Origin: CAZAAW01 sp964483325
GTDB taxonomy: Bacteria; Pseudomonadota; Alphaproteobacteria; Rhizobiales; Kaistiaceae
DNA length: 64,000 nucleotides
Direction: 5' to 3'
Assembly: GCA_964483325.1 (NCBI GenBank)
Contig: CAZAAW010000003.1
Coordinates: forward strand, 1-64,000
Every line of letters begins with the position of its first letter. The first letter of the stretch is position 1. Positions 29,761 through 38,643 of this stretch are shown piece after piece. The notes under the pieces are model-generated. The model did no database searches. It was not told the origin of the DNA and worked only from the letters and a program-made list of their open reading frames with translations. The position numbers and the translations under genes were made by a program.

Positions 29761-29774
29761 GCCGGTAACGGCTC
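29759..29774 (+). terminator. Hairpin at end of rhomboid gene
   Basis: GAGCCG-GTAA-CGGCTC is a perfect 6-bp stem starting inside the stop codon, followed by CTTTCCCTT. It is a modest intrinsic terminator candidate. Confidence 0.45.
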
Positions 29775-29781
29775 CTTTCCC

Positions 29782-29810
29782 TTGACAAGTTCAAACACAA
29801 TGGTCGATTT
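29782..29810 (+). promoter_or_regulatory. Possible promoter of 3-hydroxyacyl-CoA dehydrogenase gene
   Basis: A consensus TTGACA at 29782-29787 lies 38 bp upstream of the start codon. The -10 at 17 nt, CGATTT, is poor. The -35 and location make it plausible only. Confidence 0.3.
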
Positions 29811-29824
29811 GACCGCAGTGCAGC

Positions 29825-30721
29825 ATGGCGTCTGAGGACATGGCTGAAACGATCGCGAAGCTTGGCGTCATCGGCTCCGGCCAGATGGGCTCGGGCATTG
29901 CCCATGTCTCGGCGATGGCGGGGATCGATGTCGTCGTGCACGACGTCACCCAGGATCGCATCGAGGCCGGGCTTGCCACGATCAACGGCAACATGGCCCG
30001 CCAGGTCGCCTCGGGGCGCATCACCGAGGCCGAGCGGCAGGCCGGGCTGGCGCATATCAGTTCGGCGGTCGAGCTCGAAGGGCTGGCCGATTGCGATCTG
30101 GTCATCGAGTCGGCGACCGAGAACGAGCAGGTCAAGCGGAAGATCTTCGCCGGGCTCTGCCCGCTGCTGAAGCCGTCCGCCATCCTCGCCACCAACACTT
30201 CGTCGCTGTCGATCACCCGCCTCGCCTCGGCGACGGATCGTCCGGACCGCTTCATCGGCATTCATTTCATGAATCCGGTGCCGGTCATGGAGCTGGTCGA
30301 GGTCATCCGCGGCATTGCCACCGGCGACGAGACCTTCGAGACCGCCAAGGCCTATGTCCGCCGGCTGGGCAAGACGGTGACGGTGGCGGAGGATTTTCCT
30401 GCCTTCATCGTCAACCGCATCCTGCTGCCGATGATCAACGAGGCGATCTACACCCTTTACGAGGGGGTCGGGACGGTCGAGGCGATCGACACCGCCATGC
30501 GGCTCGGCGCCAACCACCCGATGGGTCCGCTGCAGCTTGCCGATTTCATCGGCCTCGATACCTGCCTGTCGATCATGCAGACCCTCTATGAGGGTCTCGC
30601 CGACCCGAAATACCGGCCCTGCCCGCTGCTGGTGAAATATGTCGAAGCCGGCTGGCTGGGGCGCAAGAGCGGCCGCGGCTTCTACGACTATCGCGGCGAA
30701 AAGCCGGTGCCGACCCGCTAG
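29825..30721 (+). CDS. 3-hydroxybutyryl-CoA dehydrogenase
   Basis: NAD(P)-dependent oxidoreductase of 298 residues that interconverts acetoacetyl-CoA and 3-hydroxybutyryl-CoA. It has the Rossmann motif GVIGSGQMGSGIAH (about 14-27), the ATNTSSLSITRLA region and the catalytic His in GIHFMNPVPVMELVEVI; the C-terminal HCDH domain contains NRILLPMINEAIYTLYEGV and GRKSGRGFYDY. It is a stand-alone enzyme, not the FadB fusion. It may serve butyrate or PHB metabolism; no other such gene is in the window. It converges with the TlpA-like gene, 6 bp apart. Confidence 0.93.
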   Translation: MASEDMAETIAKLGVIGSGQMGSGIAHVSAMAGIDVVVHDVTQDRIEAGLATINGNMARQVASGRITEAERQAGLAHISSAVELEGLADCDLVIESATENEQVKRKIFAGLCPLLKPSAILATNTSSLSITRLASATDRPDRFIGIHFMNPVPVMELVEVIRGIATGDETFETAKAYVRRLGKTVTVAEDFPAFIVNRILLPMINEAIYTLYEGVGTVEAIDTAMRLGANHPMGPLQLADFIGLDTCLSIMQTLYEGLADPKYRPCPLLVKYVEAGWLGRKSGRGFYDYRGEKPVPTR

Positions 30722-30727
30722 GGCCGG

Positions 30728-31378
30728 CTAGTCCACCTTCAGCGCCGCCTCGATCAGCGCCCGGGCGTCCGGCGAATCCCATTCCGCCGGGCCCTCCATG
30801 ACGCCGAGCTGGCAGCCCTTGCCGTCGACCAGCACCGTCGTCGGAAGGCCGCGCGACAGGCCCATGCGGCGCATGGCGTCCATCAGCCCGAGCTCCGGAT
30901 CGACATAGAGGCCGAGGGAGCGGATCCCGGTATCCTCGAGGAACTGGCGCGGCTTGTCCGGCGTGCCGGTATCGAGGCTGACCGGCACGACGGTGAAGCT
31001 GTCCGAGCCGGCGGCGGCCTCCAGGCGGTCGAGCGCAGGCATCTCCGCCCGGCACGGGACGCACCACGTCGCCCAGAGATTGAGGAGGACCGTCTTGCCG
31101 GCGAAGTCGGCCATGGTGACGGCGCTGCCGTCCGGCCGCTTGAAGCTGAGCTCGGCCATGGAGGCCGGGCTGCTGGCGACGCGGAAGGCGGCAACCTCGC
31201 CGGTCGCGAAGGGCTCCAGCGTCGCCGCCTTCTGGCTGGCGGCCTTGCAGGCGGCATTGGCCGGGTTGCCTTGGCCGTCCAGCCCCGCATATATCGCAAC
31301 TCCGATGGCGACGGCGACGGCAACGCCCGCGCCCATCCCTATCCGGCTTCGCGACGGTCGCTTGGGCTGGTCGGGCAT
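30728..31378 (-). CDS. TlpA-like thiol:disulfide interchange protein
   Basis: Membrane-anchored periplasmic thioredoxin of 216 residues with one N-terminal membrane helix (about 14-30) and a thioredoxin domain with NLWATWCVPCRAEMPALDRLE; the CVPC pair is the active site. A cis-Pro is in GLPTTVLVDGKG. Such proteins reduce cysteines for cytochrome c or oxidase assembly. The ATG at 31378 has GGAGG six bases upstream. Divergent from argH with only 21 bp between start codons, the conserved argH-tlpA arrangement of Rhizobiales. Confidence 0.92.
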   Translation of the reverse strand: MPDQPKRPSRSRIGMGAGVAVAVAIGVAIYAGLDGQGNPANAACKAASQKAATLEPFATGEVAAFRVASSPASMAELSFKRPDGSAVTMADFAGKTVLLNLWATWCVPCRAEMPALDRLEAAAGSDSFTVVPVSLDTGTPDKPRQFLEDTGIRSLGLYVDPELGLMDAMRRMGLSRGLPTTVLVDGKGCQLGVMEGPAEWDSPDARALIEAALKVD

Positions 31379-31399
31379 GGCATTCCTCCGGAGAGCTCG

Positions 31400-32797
31400 A
31401 TGAGCAACACAATGTGGGGCGGCCGCTTCGCGCACGCGCCTGCGGAAATCATGGAAGAGATCAATGCGTCGATCGACATCGACCGGAAGCTCTTCCGCCA
31501 GGATATCAGCGGCTCCCAGGCCCATGCCGCCATGCTGGCGGCGCAGGGCATCATCGGCGCGGACGATGCAAGAAAGATCCGGGAGGGTCTAGACACGATC
31601 CTGCGCGAAATCGAAGCAGGATCGTTCAACTTTTCGCGCCAGCTCGAGGACATTCACATGAATGTCGAATCGCGCCTGGCGGAGCTGATCGGCCCGGCCG
31701 CCGGGCGGCTGCACACGGCGCGCTCGCGCAACGATCAAGTGGCGACGGATTTCCGCCTCTGGGTGCGCGACAGCCTCGATCTGCTGGATGGTATGATCGG
31801 ACGGCTGCAGCTGGCGCTGGCGCAGAAGGCCCTCGCCCATGCGGCGACAGTCATGCCGGGCTTCACGCATCTGCAGAGCGCCCAGCCGGTGACCTTCGGC
31901 CACCACCTCCTCGCCTATGTCGAGATGCTGGCGCGCGACCGCGGCCGCTTCGCCGACGCGCGGCGGCGCCTCAATGAATCGCCCCTCGGGGCAGCGGCGC
32001 TGGCCGGCACCTCGTTTCCCATCGACCGGCAGGCGACGGCGGCGGCGCTCGGCTTCGACCGGCCGACCGCCAATTCCCTCGACAGCGTCTCCGATCGCGA
32101 CTTCGCCCTGGAAGCGCTGGCCGCCGCCAGCATCTGCTCGGTCCACCTGTCGCGCTTCGCCGAGGAGATCGTCATCTGGTCGTCGGCGCAGTTCGGCTTC
32201 ATCCGCCTGTCGGACCGCTTCACCACCGGCTCCTCGATCATGCCGCAGAAGCGCAACCCGGATGCGGCGGAGCTGGTGCGCGCCAAGGCCGGGCGAGTCA
32301 TCGGCGCCCTGACGTCGCTGCTGATCGTCATGAAGGGCCTGCCCCTCGCCTACCAGAAGGACATGCAGGAGGACAAAGGCGAGACCTTCGCGGCCCTGGA
32401 GACCCTGTCGCTCGGCCTCACGGCGATGCTCGGCATGGTGGAGGACATGGAGCCGGACGTGGAGGCCATGCGCCGGGCGGCCGGCGCCGGTTACGCCACC
32501 GCCACCGATCTTGCCGACTGGCTGGTGCGGGCCCTCGGGCTGCCCTTCCGCGAGGCGCATCACGTGACGGGACGCATCGTCGCGGCCGCCGCCGAGCGAA
32601 AGGTCGGGCTGGAGGAGCTGCCGCTCGAAATGATGCAGTCCATCGAGCCGCGCATTGGCGACGAGATCTATGCCGTTCTCGGCGTCGACAATTCCGTGAA
32701 GAGCCGCACCAGCGAAGGCGGCACGGCGCCTGGCAATGTGCTGCGCGAGGCCCGCCGCTGGATCGACCGGCTCAATGAAGAGGCGGCGGCCACTTGA
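31400..32797 (+). CDS. argH: Argininosuccinate lyase
   Basis: Last step of arginine synthesis: argininosuccinate to arginine and fumarate. 465 residues. The fumarase-superfamily signature GSSIMPQKRNPDAAEL is present, as are HTARSRNDQVATDFRLW and PGFTHLQSAQPVTFGHH. The ATG at 31400 gives MSNTMWGGRF and has GGAG 6 bases upstream; longer in-frame starts lie inside the divergent TlpA-like gene. It heads the plus-strand run lptM-lysA-TIGR02302. Confidence 0.96.
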   Translation: MSNTMWGGRFAHAPAEIMEEINASIDIDRKLFRQDISGSQAHAAMLAAQGIIGADDARKIREGLDTILREIEAGSFNFSRQLEDIHMNVESRLAELIGPAAGRLHTARSRNDQVATDFRLWVRDSLDLLDGMIGRLQLALAQKALAHAATVMPGFTHLQSAQPVTFGHHLLAYVEMLARDRGRFADARRRLNESPLGAAALAGTSFPIDRQATAAALGFDRPTANSLDSVSDRDFALEALAAASICSVHLSRFAEEIVIWSSAQFGFIRLSDRFTTGSSIMPQKRNPDAAELVRAKAGRVIGALTSLLIVMKGLPLAYQKDMQEDKGETFAALETLSLGLTAMLGMVEDMEPDVEAMRRAAGAGYATATDLADWLVRALGLPFREAHHVTGRIVAAAAERKVGLEELPLEMMQSIEPRIGDEIYAVLGVDNSVKSRTSEGGTAPGNVLREARRWIDRLNEEAAAT

Positions 32798-32882
32798 TAC
32801 AAAACCCGCCGCCGCGGATAAGATGGCTGTGGCCGGCGCCGTTTTCCGGTGGCGCCGCCCTTGGACCGGGGATGCGGCAGCG

Positions 32883-33104
32883 ATGATGGATGGAGCCATG
32901 CTGGGAAAAGCCGGCCTTGCCGCGATGCTCGCCGCGTCGCTGATGCTGTCCGGCTGCGGCCGGCGCGGCGCGCTTGAGCCGCCGCCGGATGCATCGCTCA
33001 CCGCACCCGCTGCCACCACGACCGATGGCGAGCCGCAGGCGCAGCCTGCTCCCCCGGCGCGTCAGAAGCCCGACCGGCCCTTCGCTCTCGATTTCCTGCT
33101 CTGA
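32883..33104 (+). CDS. lptM: LptM-like small lipoprotein
   Basis: A 73-residue protein with a signal peptide and lipobox LMLSGC, followed by GRRGALEPP, the hallmark of the YifL/LptM family that assists maturation of the LPS translocon LptD/LptE. The tail is Pro/Ala-rich. Several closely spaced ATGs (32883, 32886, 32898) are possible starts. It sits 8 bp upstream of lysA, the same position as in many proteobacteria. Confidence 0.85.
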   Translation: MMDGAMLGKAGLAAMLAASLMLSGCGRRGALEPPPDASLTAPAATTTDGEPQAQPAPPARQKPDRPFALDFLL

Positions 33105-33112
33105 GATAGAAG

Positions 33113-34387
33113 GTGAACCACTTCACCTATCGTGACGGCGTTCTCCACGCCGAGGACGTGCCGCTGCCCGTCATCGCGGCGGCGGTCGGAACCCCCTTCT
33201 ACTGCTATTCGACCGCCACCCTGACGCGTCACTACCGCGTCTTCAGCGAGGCCTTCGCCGGGCTCGACACGCTGATCTGCTACGCCATGAAGGCCAACTC
33301 GAACCAGGCGGTCATCCGGACCTTCGTCCGCGAGGGCGCCGGTATCGACGTGGTGTCGGAGGGCGAGCTGCGGCGCGCCCTGGCGGCCGGCGCCGAGCCC
33401 GGCAAGATCGTCTTCGCCGGCGTCGGCAAGACGGCGCGCGAGATCGCCTTCGCCATCGACACCGGCATCCTCTGCTTCAACGTCGAATCGGAGCCGGAGC
33501 TGCAGGCTATTTCCGCCATCGCCACGTCGAAGGGCGCGACGGCGACGATCTCCGTGCGCATCAATCCCGACGTCGATGCGCGCACGCATGCCAAGATCAC
33601 CACCGGCAAGGCCGAGAACAAGTTCGGCATTCCGTGGGAGCGCGCCCGCGAGGTCTATGCCGAGGCGGCGCGGCTGCCGGGCCTCCGTGTCGCCGGCGTC
33701 GACATGCATATCGGCAGCCAGATTACCGAGATGGCGCCGTTCGACGCGGCCTATGAGCGGCTCGCCGAGCTGGTGCGGCTGCTGCGCGCCGACGGACACA
33801 CCATCACCCATGTCGATTGCGGCGGCGGCCTCGGCATCCCCTACCGGCTCGACGATCCGCCGCCCCCGCCGCCGGCCGCCTATGGCGAAATCGTGCGCCG
33901 CCGCCTCGGCAATCTCGGCTGCCGCATCCTGTTCGAGCCGGGGCGCGTCTTCGTTGGCAACGCCGGTATCCTCGTCAGCGAAATCGTCTATGTGAAGCAC
34001 GGCGCCGCAAAGACCTTCGTCATCGCCGATGCCGGCATGAACGACCTCATCCGGCCGACCCTCTACGAGGCGCATCACGACATCCTGCCGGTGCGGCAGG
34101 CTGACGCAGGCGACCATGGCATGGTCGCCGACGTCGTCGGCGGCGTCTGCGAAACGGGCGACTATCTTGCCCTCGGCCGGCAGCTGCCGACGCTCGCCGC
34201 CGGCGACCGCATCGCCATCATGACCGCCGGCGCCTATGGCGCCGTACAGGGCTCGACCTATAACAGCCGCCCGCTGGCGGCCGAGGTGCTGGTGCGCGGC
34301 GGCGACTTCGCCGTTGTGCGGCCGCGGCAGACCTATGACGAGCTCATCGGTCTCGATCGCATGGCGCCCTGGCTGCTCGACGCCTGA
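33113..34387 (+). CDS. lysA: Diaminopimelate decarboxylase
   Basis: Final step of lysine synthesis: meso-diaminopimelate to lysine plus CO2. PLP fold-type III enzyme of 424 residues. The PLP lysine is in CYAMKANSNQ; HIGSQI and CGGGLGIPY bind the phosphate; the C-terminal Cys of VVGGVCETGDYLA is at the substrate site. The start is GTG at 33113. Its upstream partner lptM and downstream TIGR02302 gene form a conserved Rhizobiales block with argH. Confidence 0.96.
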   Translation: MNHFTYRDGVLHAEDVPLPVIAAAVGTPFYCYSTATLTRHYRVFSEAFAGLDTLICYAMKANSNQAVIRTFVREGAGIDVVSEGELRRALAAGAEPGKIVFAGVGKTAREIAFAIDTGILCFNVESEPELQAISAIATSKGATATISVRINPDVDARTHAKITTGKAENKFGIPWERAREVYAEAARLPGLRVAGVDMHIGSQITEMAPFDAAYERLAELVRLLRADGHTITHVDCGGGLGIPYRLDDPPPPPPAAYGEIVRRRLGNLGCRILFEPGRVFVGNAGILVSEIVYVKHGAAKTFVIADAGMNDLIRPTLYEAHHDILPVRQADAGDHGMVADVVGGVCETGDYLALGRQLPTLAAGDRIAIMTAGAYGAVQGSTYNSRPLAAEVLVRGGDFAVVRPRQTYDELIGLDRMAPWLLDA

Positions 34388-34390
34388 ACA

Positions 34391-34435
34391 CGAGCCTTTG
34401 ATTGAGCGGCCGGGGACGGGGAACCGAAAGGCTCG
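34391..34435 (+). terminator. Inverted repeat after lysA
   Basis: CGAGCCTTT (34391-34399) and AAAGGCTCG (34427-34435) are 9-bp perfect arms with a 27-nt GC-rich loop, four bases after the lysA stop. The following sequence has only short T runs. It may attenuate transcription into the TIGR02302 gene. Confidence 0.4.
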
Positions 34436-34508
34436 CACTGTCCTTTCCCGACTGTTACAGTCGCGTCATGGGGACTGACGTGGTGGGCAGCCAGCAGGGC
34501 GGAACCTC

Positions 34509-37196
34509 ATGACCGAGCCCGCAACTTCCGGCCCCGATAGGGCGGCCCGACAGAATAGCGGTGTTACCGAGCAGGCGATCCGTGCGCGGATCGGCCGCGC
34601 GATTACGCGCGCCCGTCTGGCGCTGACCTGGGAATCGCTGTGGCCGCGGCTGGTCCCGCTCCTGCTTCTGGCCGGGCTTTTCCTCGCCGCTTCCTGGTTC
34701 GGCCTCTGGCGCGTCCTGCCGGATGTCGCCCGCATCGCTATCGTCGTAGTGTTCGGCCTTGCCGCGCTTCTGGCGCTGCTGCTGCCAGCGCGCGTCCGCG
34801 TGCCGGGCCGCGCCGCCGCCCTGGCGCGCGTCGAGCATGCCACCGGGGCGCTGCACCGGCCGGCCACCGCCTTTTCCGATACGCTGGCGCTTGGCCGCGA
34901 CGACCATCAGGTGCAGGCCATCTGGGCGGCGCATCGCGAGCGCCTGCTGGCTTCCTTCGGCCGCCTGAAGGCCGGCGCCCCGGCGCCGGGAATGGCGCAG
35001 CGGGATCCGTTCGCCCTTCGCTATGTCGTGCTGCTACTGCTGGCAGTCGGCTTCGTCTTTGCCGGCGGTGAACGCACGCAGCGCATCGCCGAAGCCTTCC
35101 GCGGCGCCGCGGCGGCTGCCGCGCCGGCGGTGACCCGCATCGATGCCTGGGCGACGCCGCCCGCCTATACGGGCCGGCCGCCGGTCTTCCTGACCGGCGA
35201 CGGCGTGCGGCTGCCGGACGGCGCCATCACCGTCCCGGCCGGCACCGAGATCACCGTGCGCATCGGCAGCGGCGGCGACGGCCTCAAGGTCGTCTCCAGC
35301 GGGCCGGCCGGCGAGGTCGAAAGCCCGGCGACGCCGGTGGCGCGGCCGATCGCCGATGCGGCCGGCGTGCCGCTGGAGCACAAGGTGGTGCTGCATGACA
35401 GCGGCATTGTCGCCGTGCGCGGCGGCGCCGGCGAGGATCCGGCAACGGATGTGAAGGCCTGGCAGTTCACCGTGACACCGGACCAGCCGCCGCAGATCGC
35501 CTTCAAGGACGAGCCGACGCAGGCGCAGAGCGGCGCCATCCAGCTCGCCTACACCCTCTCCGACGACTACGGCGTCGTCTCGGCCGAGGCGCGGGTGGCG
35601 CGGGCCGACGGCGTCACCAATCCCGGCCGGCCGCTGATCGGCGCGCCGAATTTCCCGCTGCAGCTGCCGCGCCAGCGCGCCAGGAGCGGCGAAGGCGAGA
35701 CGACGCGCGAACTGGTGTCGCATCCCTGGGCCGGGGCGCGGGTCGCCATGACCCTCGTCGCCAAGGACGACGCCGGTCAGGAAGGCAAGAGCGAGCCGTT
35801 CGAATTCGTCCTGCCGTCGCGCACCTTCAACAATGCCATCGCCCGGGCGCTGGTCGAGCAGCGGCGCAATCTGGCGCTCGACGCCACGCAGGCGCCGGCC
35901 GTGGCGGCGGCGCTCGACGCCCTGACGCTGGCGCCGGAGAAGTTCATCCCGACCAAGGGCGCCTATCTCGCCATCCGCGCCGCCTATCACCGCATCCTGC
36001 AGGCGCGCTCCGACGAGGACCTCGTCAGCGTCCTCGATTTCCTCTGGACGATCGCCCTCGGCCTGGAGGACGGCAATCTTTCCATCGCCGCGCAGAACCT
36101 GCGTCAGGCGCAGGAAAATCTGCGCCAGGCGCTGGAGAACAATGCCAGCGAGGAACAGGTCCGCCAGCTCACCGACGAGCTGCGCCAGGCCATGCAGGAA
36201 TTCATGCAGGCCATGGCCGAGCAGCAGCAACAGCAGCAGGGCAAGCAGGAAAGCGAGAACGGCCAGCAGCAGTCCGGCGGCCAGGAGATCCAGCAGAGCC
36301 AGCTGGAGCGCATGCTCGCCCAGATCGAGCAGATGGCCCAGAGCGGCGCCTATGACGAGGCGCGCCAGCTGCTCAACCAGCTCCAGAACATGATGGAGAA
36401 CATGCAGACCGCCGGCCAGCAGCCGAACGGCCAGCAGGGCCAGAGCCCGGCCGGCGAGGCGCTGGAGCAGCTCGGCGAGATGATCCAGCAGCAGCAGCAG
36501 CTGATGGACCAGACATTCTCCTTCAACCAGCGCGGCAGCGAGCCCGGCCAGGGTCCGATGAGCCAGGAGGAGGCGGAACGCTTCCTGCGCTACCTGCACG
36601 AGGGCGAGCCCGGCCAGCAGCGCCTCAACGGCCAGGAGCCGCTGACCGAGGAGCAGATCCAGCAATTCCTGGAGAACTTCCGCAAGGGACGCGAGAAGCG
36701 CAACGAGGAGCTCGGCGGCCTCACCGACGGCCAGCGCCAGCTGCAGCAGGCCCTGGACAACCTGATGCAGCAGATGGAGCAGCAGGGCCTCGACCCGAAC
36801 CAGAGCCTCGGCGATGCCGGCAAGTCGATGGGCGACGCGACGCGCCGCCTCGGCCAGGGCAAGCCGAGCCTAGCGCTCGACGAGCAGGAGAACGCCCTCA
36901 ACCAGCTGCGCGAGGGCGCCCAGTCGCTCGCCGACCAGATGGCCGAGCAGCAGGGCCTCCAGCCCGGGCAGCAGCAGGGCCGGCCGGGCCGTCAGGCGCG
37001 CGGCGACAATGAGGACCCGCTCGGCCGCCAGATGCGCAATGACGGCCCCGATTTCGGGACGCAGGTGAAGGTGCCGGACGAGATCGACGTGCAGCGCGCC
37101 CGCGAGATCCTGGAGACGATCCGCAAGCGGCTGGGCGACATGACCCGCCCGCTCAACGAGCGCAACTACCTGGAGCGCCTGCTGCAGCGCTACTGA
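34509..37196 (+). CDS. TIGR02302-family membrane protein (DUF4175-like)
   Basis: Large 895-residue protein. Two membrane helices lie near 45-65 and 72-92, a third near 170-188, and then a periplasmic beta-rich region (about 210-440). The C-terminal 400 residues are mostly helical and Gln-rich (AEQQQQQQGKQESENG and similar), with repeated heptad-like QLxQALxNLMQQMEQQ segments that predict coiled coils. The conserved end (DVQRAREILETIRKRLGDMTRPLNERNYLERLL) matches the TIGR02302 family. Its function is unknown, but the constant position between lysA and ftsE suggests an envelope role. Its stop overlaps hpt on the other strand by 7 bp. Confidence 0.88.
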   Translation: MTEPATSGPDRAARQNSGVTEQAIRARIGRAITRARLALTWESLWPRLVPLLLLAGLFLAASWFGLWRVLPDVARIAIVVVFGLAALLALLLPARVRVPGRAAALARVEHATGALHRPATAFSDTLALGRDDHQVQAIWAAHRERLLASFGRLKAGAPAPGMAQRDPFALRYVVLLLLAVGFVFAGGERTQRIAEAFRGAAAAAAPAVTRIDAWATPPAYTGRPPVFLTGDGVRLPDGAITVPAGTEITVRIGSGGDGLKVVSSGPAGEVESPATPVARPIADAAGVPLEHKVVLHDSGIVAVRGGAGEDPATDVKAWQFTVTPDQPPQIAFKDEPTQAQSGAIQLAYTLSDDYGVVSAEARVARADGVTNPGRPLIGAPNFPLQLPRQRARSGEGETTRELVSHPWAGARVAMTLVAKDDAGQEGKSEPFEFVLPSRTFNNAIARALVEQRRNLALDATQAPAVAAALDALTLAPEKFIPTKGAYLAIRAAYHRILQARSDEDLVSVLDFLWTIALGLEDGNLSIAAQNLRQAQENLRQALENNASEEQVRQLTDELRQAMQEFMQAMAEQQQQQQGKQESENGQQQSGGQEIQQSQLERMLAQIEQMAQSGAYDEARQLLNQLQNMMENMQTAGQQPNGQQGQSPAGEALEQLGEMIQQQQQLMDQTFSFNQRGSEPGQGPMSQEEAERFLRYLHEGEPGQQRLNGQEPLTEEQIQQFLENFRKGREKRNEELGGLTDGQRQLQQALDNLMQQMEQQGLDPNQSLGDAGKSMGDATRRLGQGKPSLALDEQENALNQLREGAQSLADQMAEQQGLQPGQQQGRPGRQARGDNEDPLGRQMRNDGPDFGTQVKVPDEIDVQRAREILETIRKRLGDMTRPLNERNYLERLLQRY

Positions 37197-37741
37197 GCGC
37201 CGCCATCCTCCACGACGCCGACAAAGGGCAGTTCGCGGAAGGCGTGGCCGACATCCATGCCGTAGCCGACGACGAAGGCGTCCGGGCATTCGAAGCCGAC
37301 ATGATCGGCCTCGATGGCGGCGGCGCGCCTGCCTTTCTTGTCGAGCAGCACGGCAAGGCCGATACGGGCGGCGCCGCGCCCGAGCAGCAGGTCGCGCGTG
37401 AAGGCGAGCGTCCGCCCCGATTCGAGGATGTCATCGACAAGCAGCACGTCGCGTCCGGCGACATCGCTGTCGATGTCGCGCACCAGCCGCACCGTGCCGC
37501 TGGACACCGTGCCGGCGGCATAGCTCGACAGCGAGATGAACTCGACCTCGGGCGACAGGCCGGCGCGATGCAGCGCCCGGATGAGGTCGGCGGCGAAGAC
37601 GAAGCTGCCCTTCAGCACCGAGATCACCAGCAGGTTGCTGTAGCCGCTGGCGGCGATCTCGGCGGCCATTGCCTCGATGCGCGCCGCGATGGCCTCGGCG
37701 GAGTAGAGGACGCGTATCGTGCGGCCGCGCACAACCGGCAT
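37190..37741 (-). CDS. hpt: Hypoxanthine phosphoribosyltransferase
   Basis: Purine salvage enzyme of 183 residues that converts hypoxanthine (and often guanine) plus PRPP to the nucleotide. The PRPP-binding motif VLLVDDILESGRTL and the early VLKGSFVFAADLIRAL match the Hpt family; the flexible-loop SLSSYAAGTVSSG is present. It converges on the TIGR02302 gene with a 7-bp overlap and diverges from ftsE across 242 bp. Confidence 0.92.
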   Translation of the reverse strand: MPVVRGRTIRVLYSAEAIAARIEAMAAEIAASGYSNLLVISVLKGSFVFAADLIRALHRAGLSPEVEFISLSSYAAGTVSSGTVRLVRDIDSDVAGRDVLLVDDILESGRTLAFTRDLLLGRGAARIGLAVLLDKKGRRAAAIEADHVGFECPDAFVVGYGMDVGHAFRELPFVGVVEDGGAQ

Positions 37742-37916
37742 CAGCCTCTCTCCCTGGCAGCGCCGTCAAGCCCGACAGGCGGAATGCGATCCGGGCGGCG
37801 CGACGACCGGCGCGCTCGCCAAGCTAACCCGCATTCGTTAACTTTGCCGCAACCACGTTCTGGCGATCCGGCCGCGCCGCGCCGGCCATCCTGGCAGAGT
37901 CCCCGCCGCGGGATCG

Positions 37917-37931
37917 TTAACAGCGCCTTAA
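37917..37931 (+). promoter_or_regulatory. Candidate CtrA box upstream of ftsE
   Basis: Exact TTAA-N7-TTAA, the binding pattern of the alphaproteobacterial cell-cycle regulator CtrA. It ends 52 bp before the ftsE start. Two GTTAAC hexamers lie in the same region (near 37836 and 37916); the second overlaps the box. Confidence 0.55.
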
Positions 37932-37983
37932 TCGTGCGTGGCCACAGTGCCGCGAAACCGCGAAACGCAGCGAGGCTGACGGC

Positions 37984-38643
37984 GTGATCCGTTTCGAGAA
38001 TGTCGGCTTGCGCTATGGAACGGGCGCCGAAGTTCTGCGTGACCTCAGCTTCGACATCGAGCCACGCTCCTTCCAGTACCTGACGGGCCCGTCCGGGGCC
38101 GGCAAGACGAGCCTGCTGCGGCTCCTGTTCCTGTCGATCCGGCCGTCGCGCGGCCTGATCACCATCTTTGGTCGCGACGCCGCGACGTTGCCGGCGGAGG
38201 AACTGCCGAAGCTGCGGCGGCGCATCGGCGTCGTCTTCCAGGACTTCCGCCTGCTCGACCATCTGACCACCTACGAAAACGTCGCCCTGCCGCTGAAGGT
38301 GATGGGGCGCGAGGAGATGCGCTATCGCAACGACGTCATCGAGCTTCTCGACTGGGTCGGCCTCGGCAACCGCATCCATGCCTATCCGCCGGTGCTGTCG
38401 GGCGGAGAAAAGCAGCGCGCCGCGATTGCCCGGGCACTGATCGGCCATCCGGAAATCCTGGTGGCCGACGAGCCCACCGGCAATGTCGACCCGCAGCTTG
38501 CCCGCCGTCTGCTCCGCCTCTTCATCGAGCTCAACCGGCAGGGAACCTCGGTCGTCATCGCCACGCATGATACCCAGCTCATGGCGCAATACGACGCCCG
38601 CCGACTGGTGCTCGAGGATGGCCGCTTACAGATCTACGAGTGA
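37984..38643 (+). CDS. ftsE: Cell division ATP-binding protein FtsE
   Basis: ABC-type ATPase of the FtsEX complex, which in other bacteria activates septal peptidoglycan hydrolases. 219 residues. Walker A GPSGAGKTSL, signature LSGGEKQR, Walker B LVADEPTGNVD and the switch His in VIATHDTQL are present. Start is GTG at 37984. It overlaps ftsX by 26 bp. A CtrA-type box lies upstream. Confidence 0.93.
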   Translation: MIRFENVGLRYGTGAEVLRDLSFDIEPRSFQYLTGPSGAGKTSLLRLLFLSIRPSRGLITIFGRDAATLPAEELPKLRRRIGVVFQDFRLLDHLTTYENVALPLKVMGREEMRYRNDVIELLDWVGLGNRIHAYPPVLSGGEKQRAAIARALIGHPEILVADEPTGNVDPQLARRLLRLFIELNRQGTSVVIATHDTQLMAQYDARRLVLEDGRLQIYE

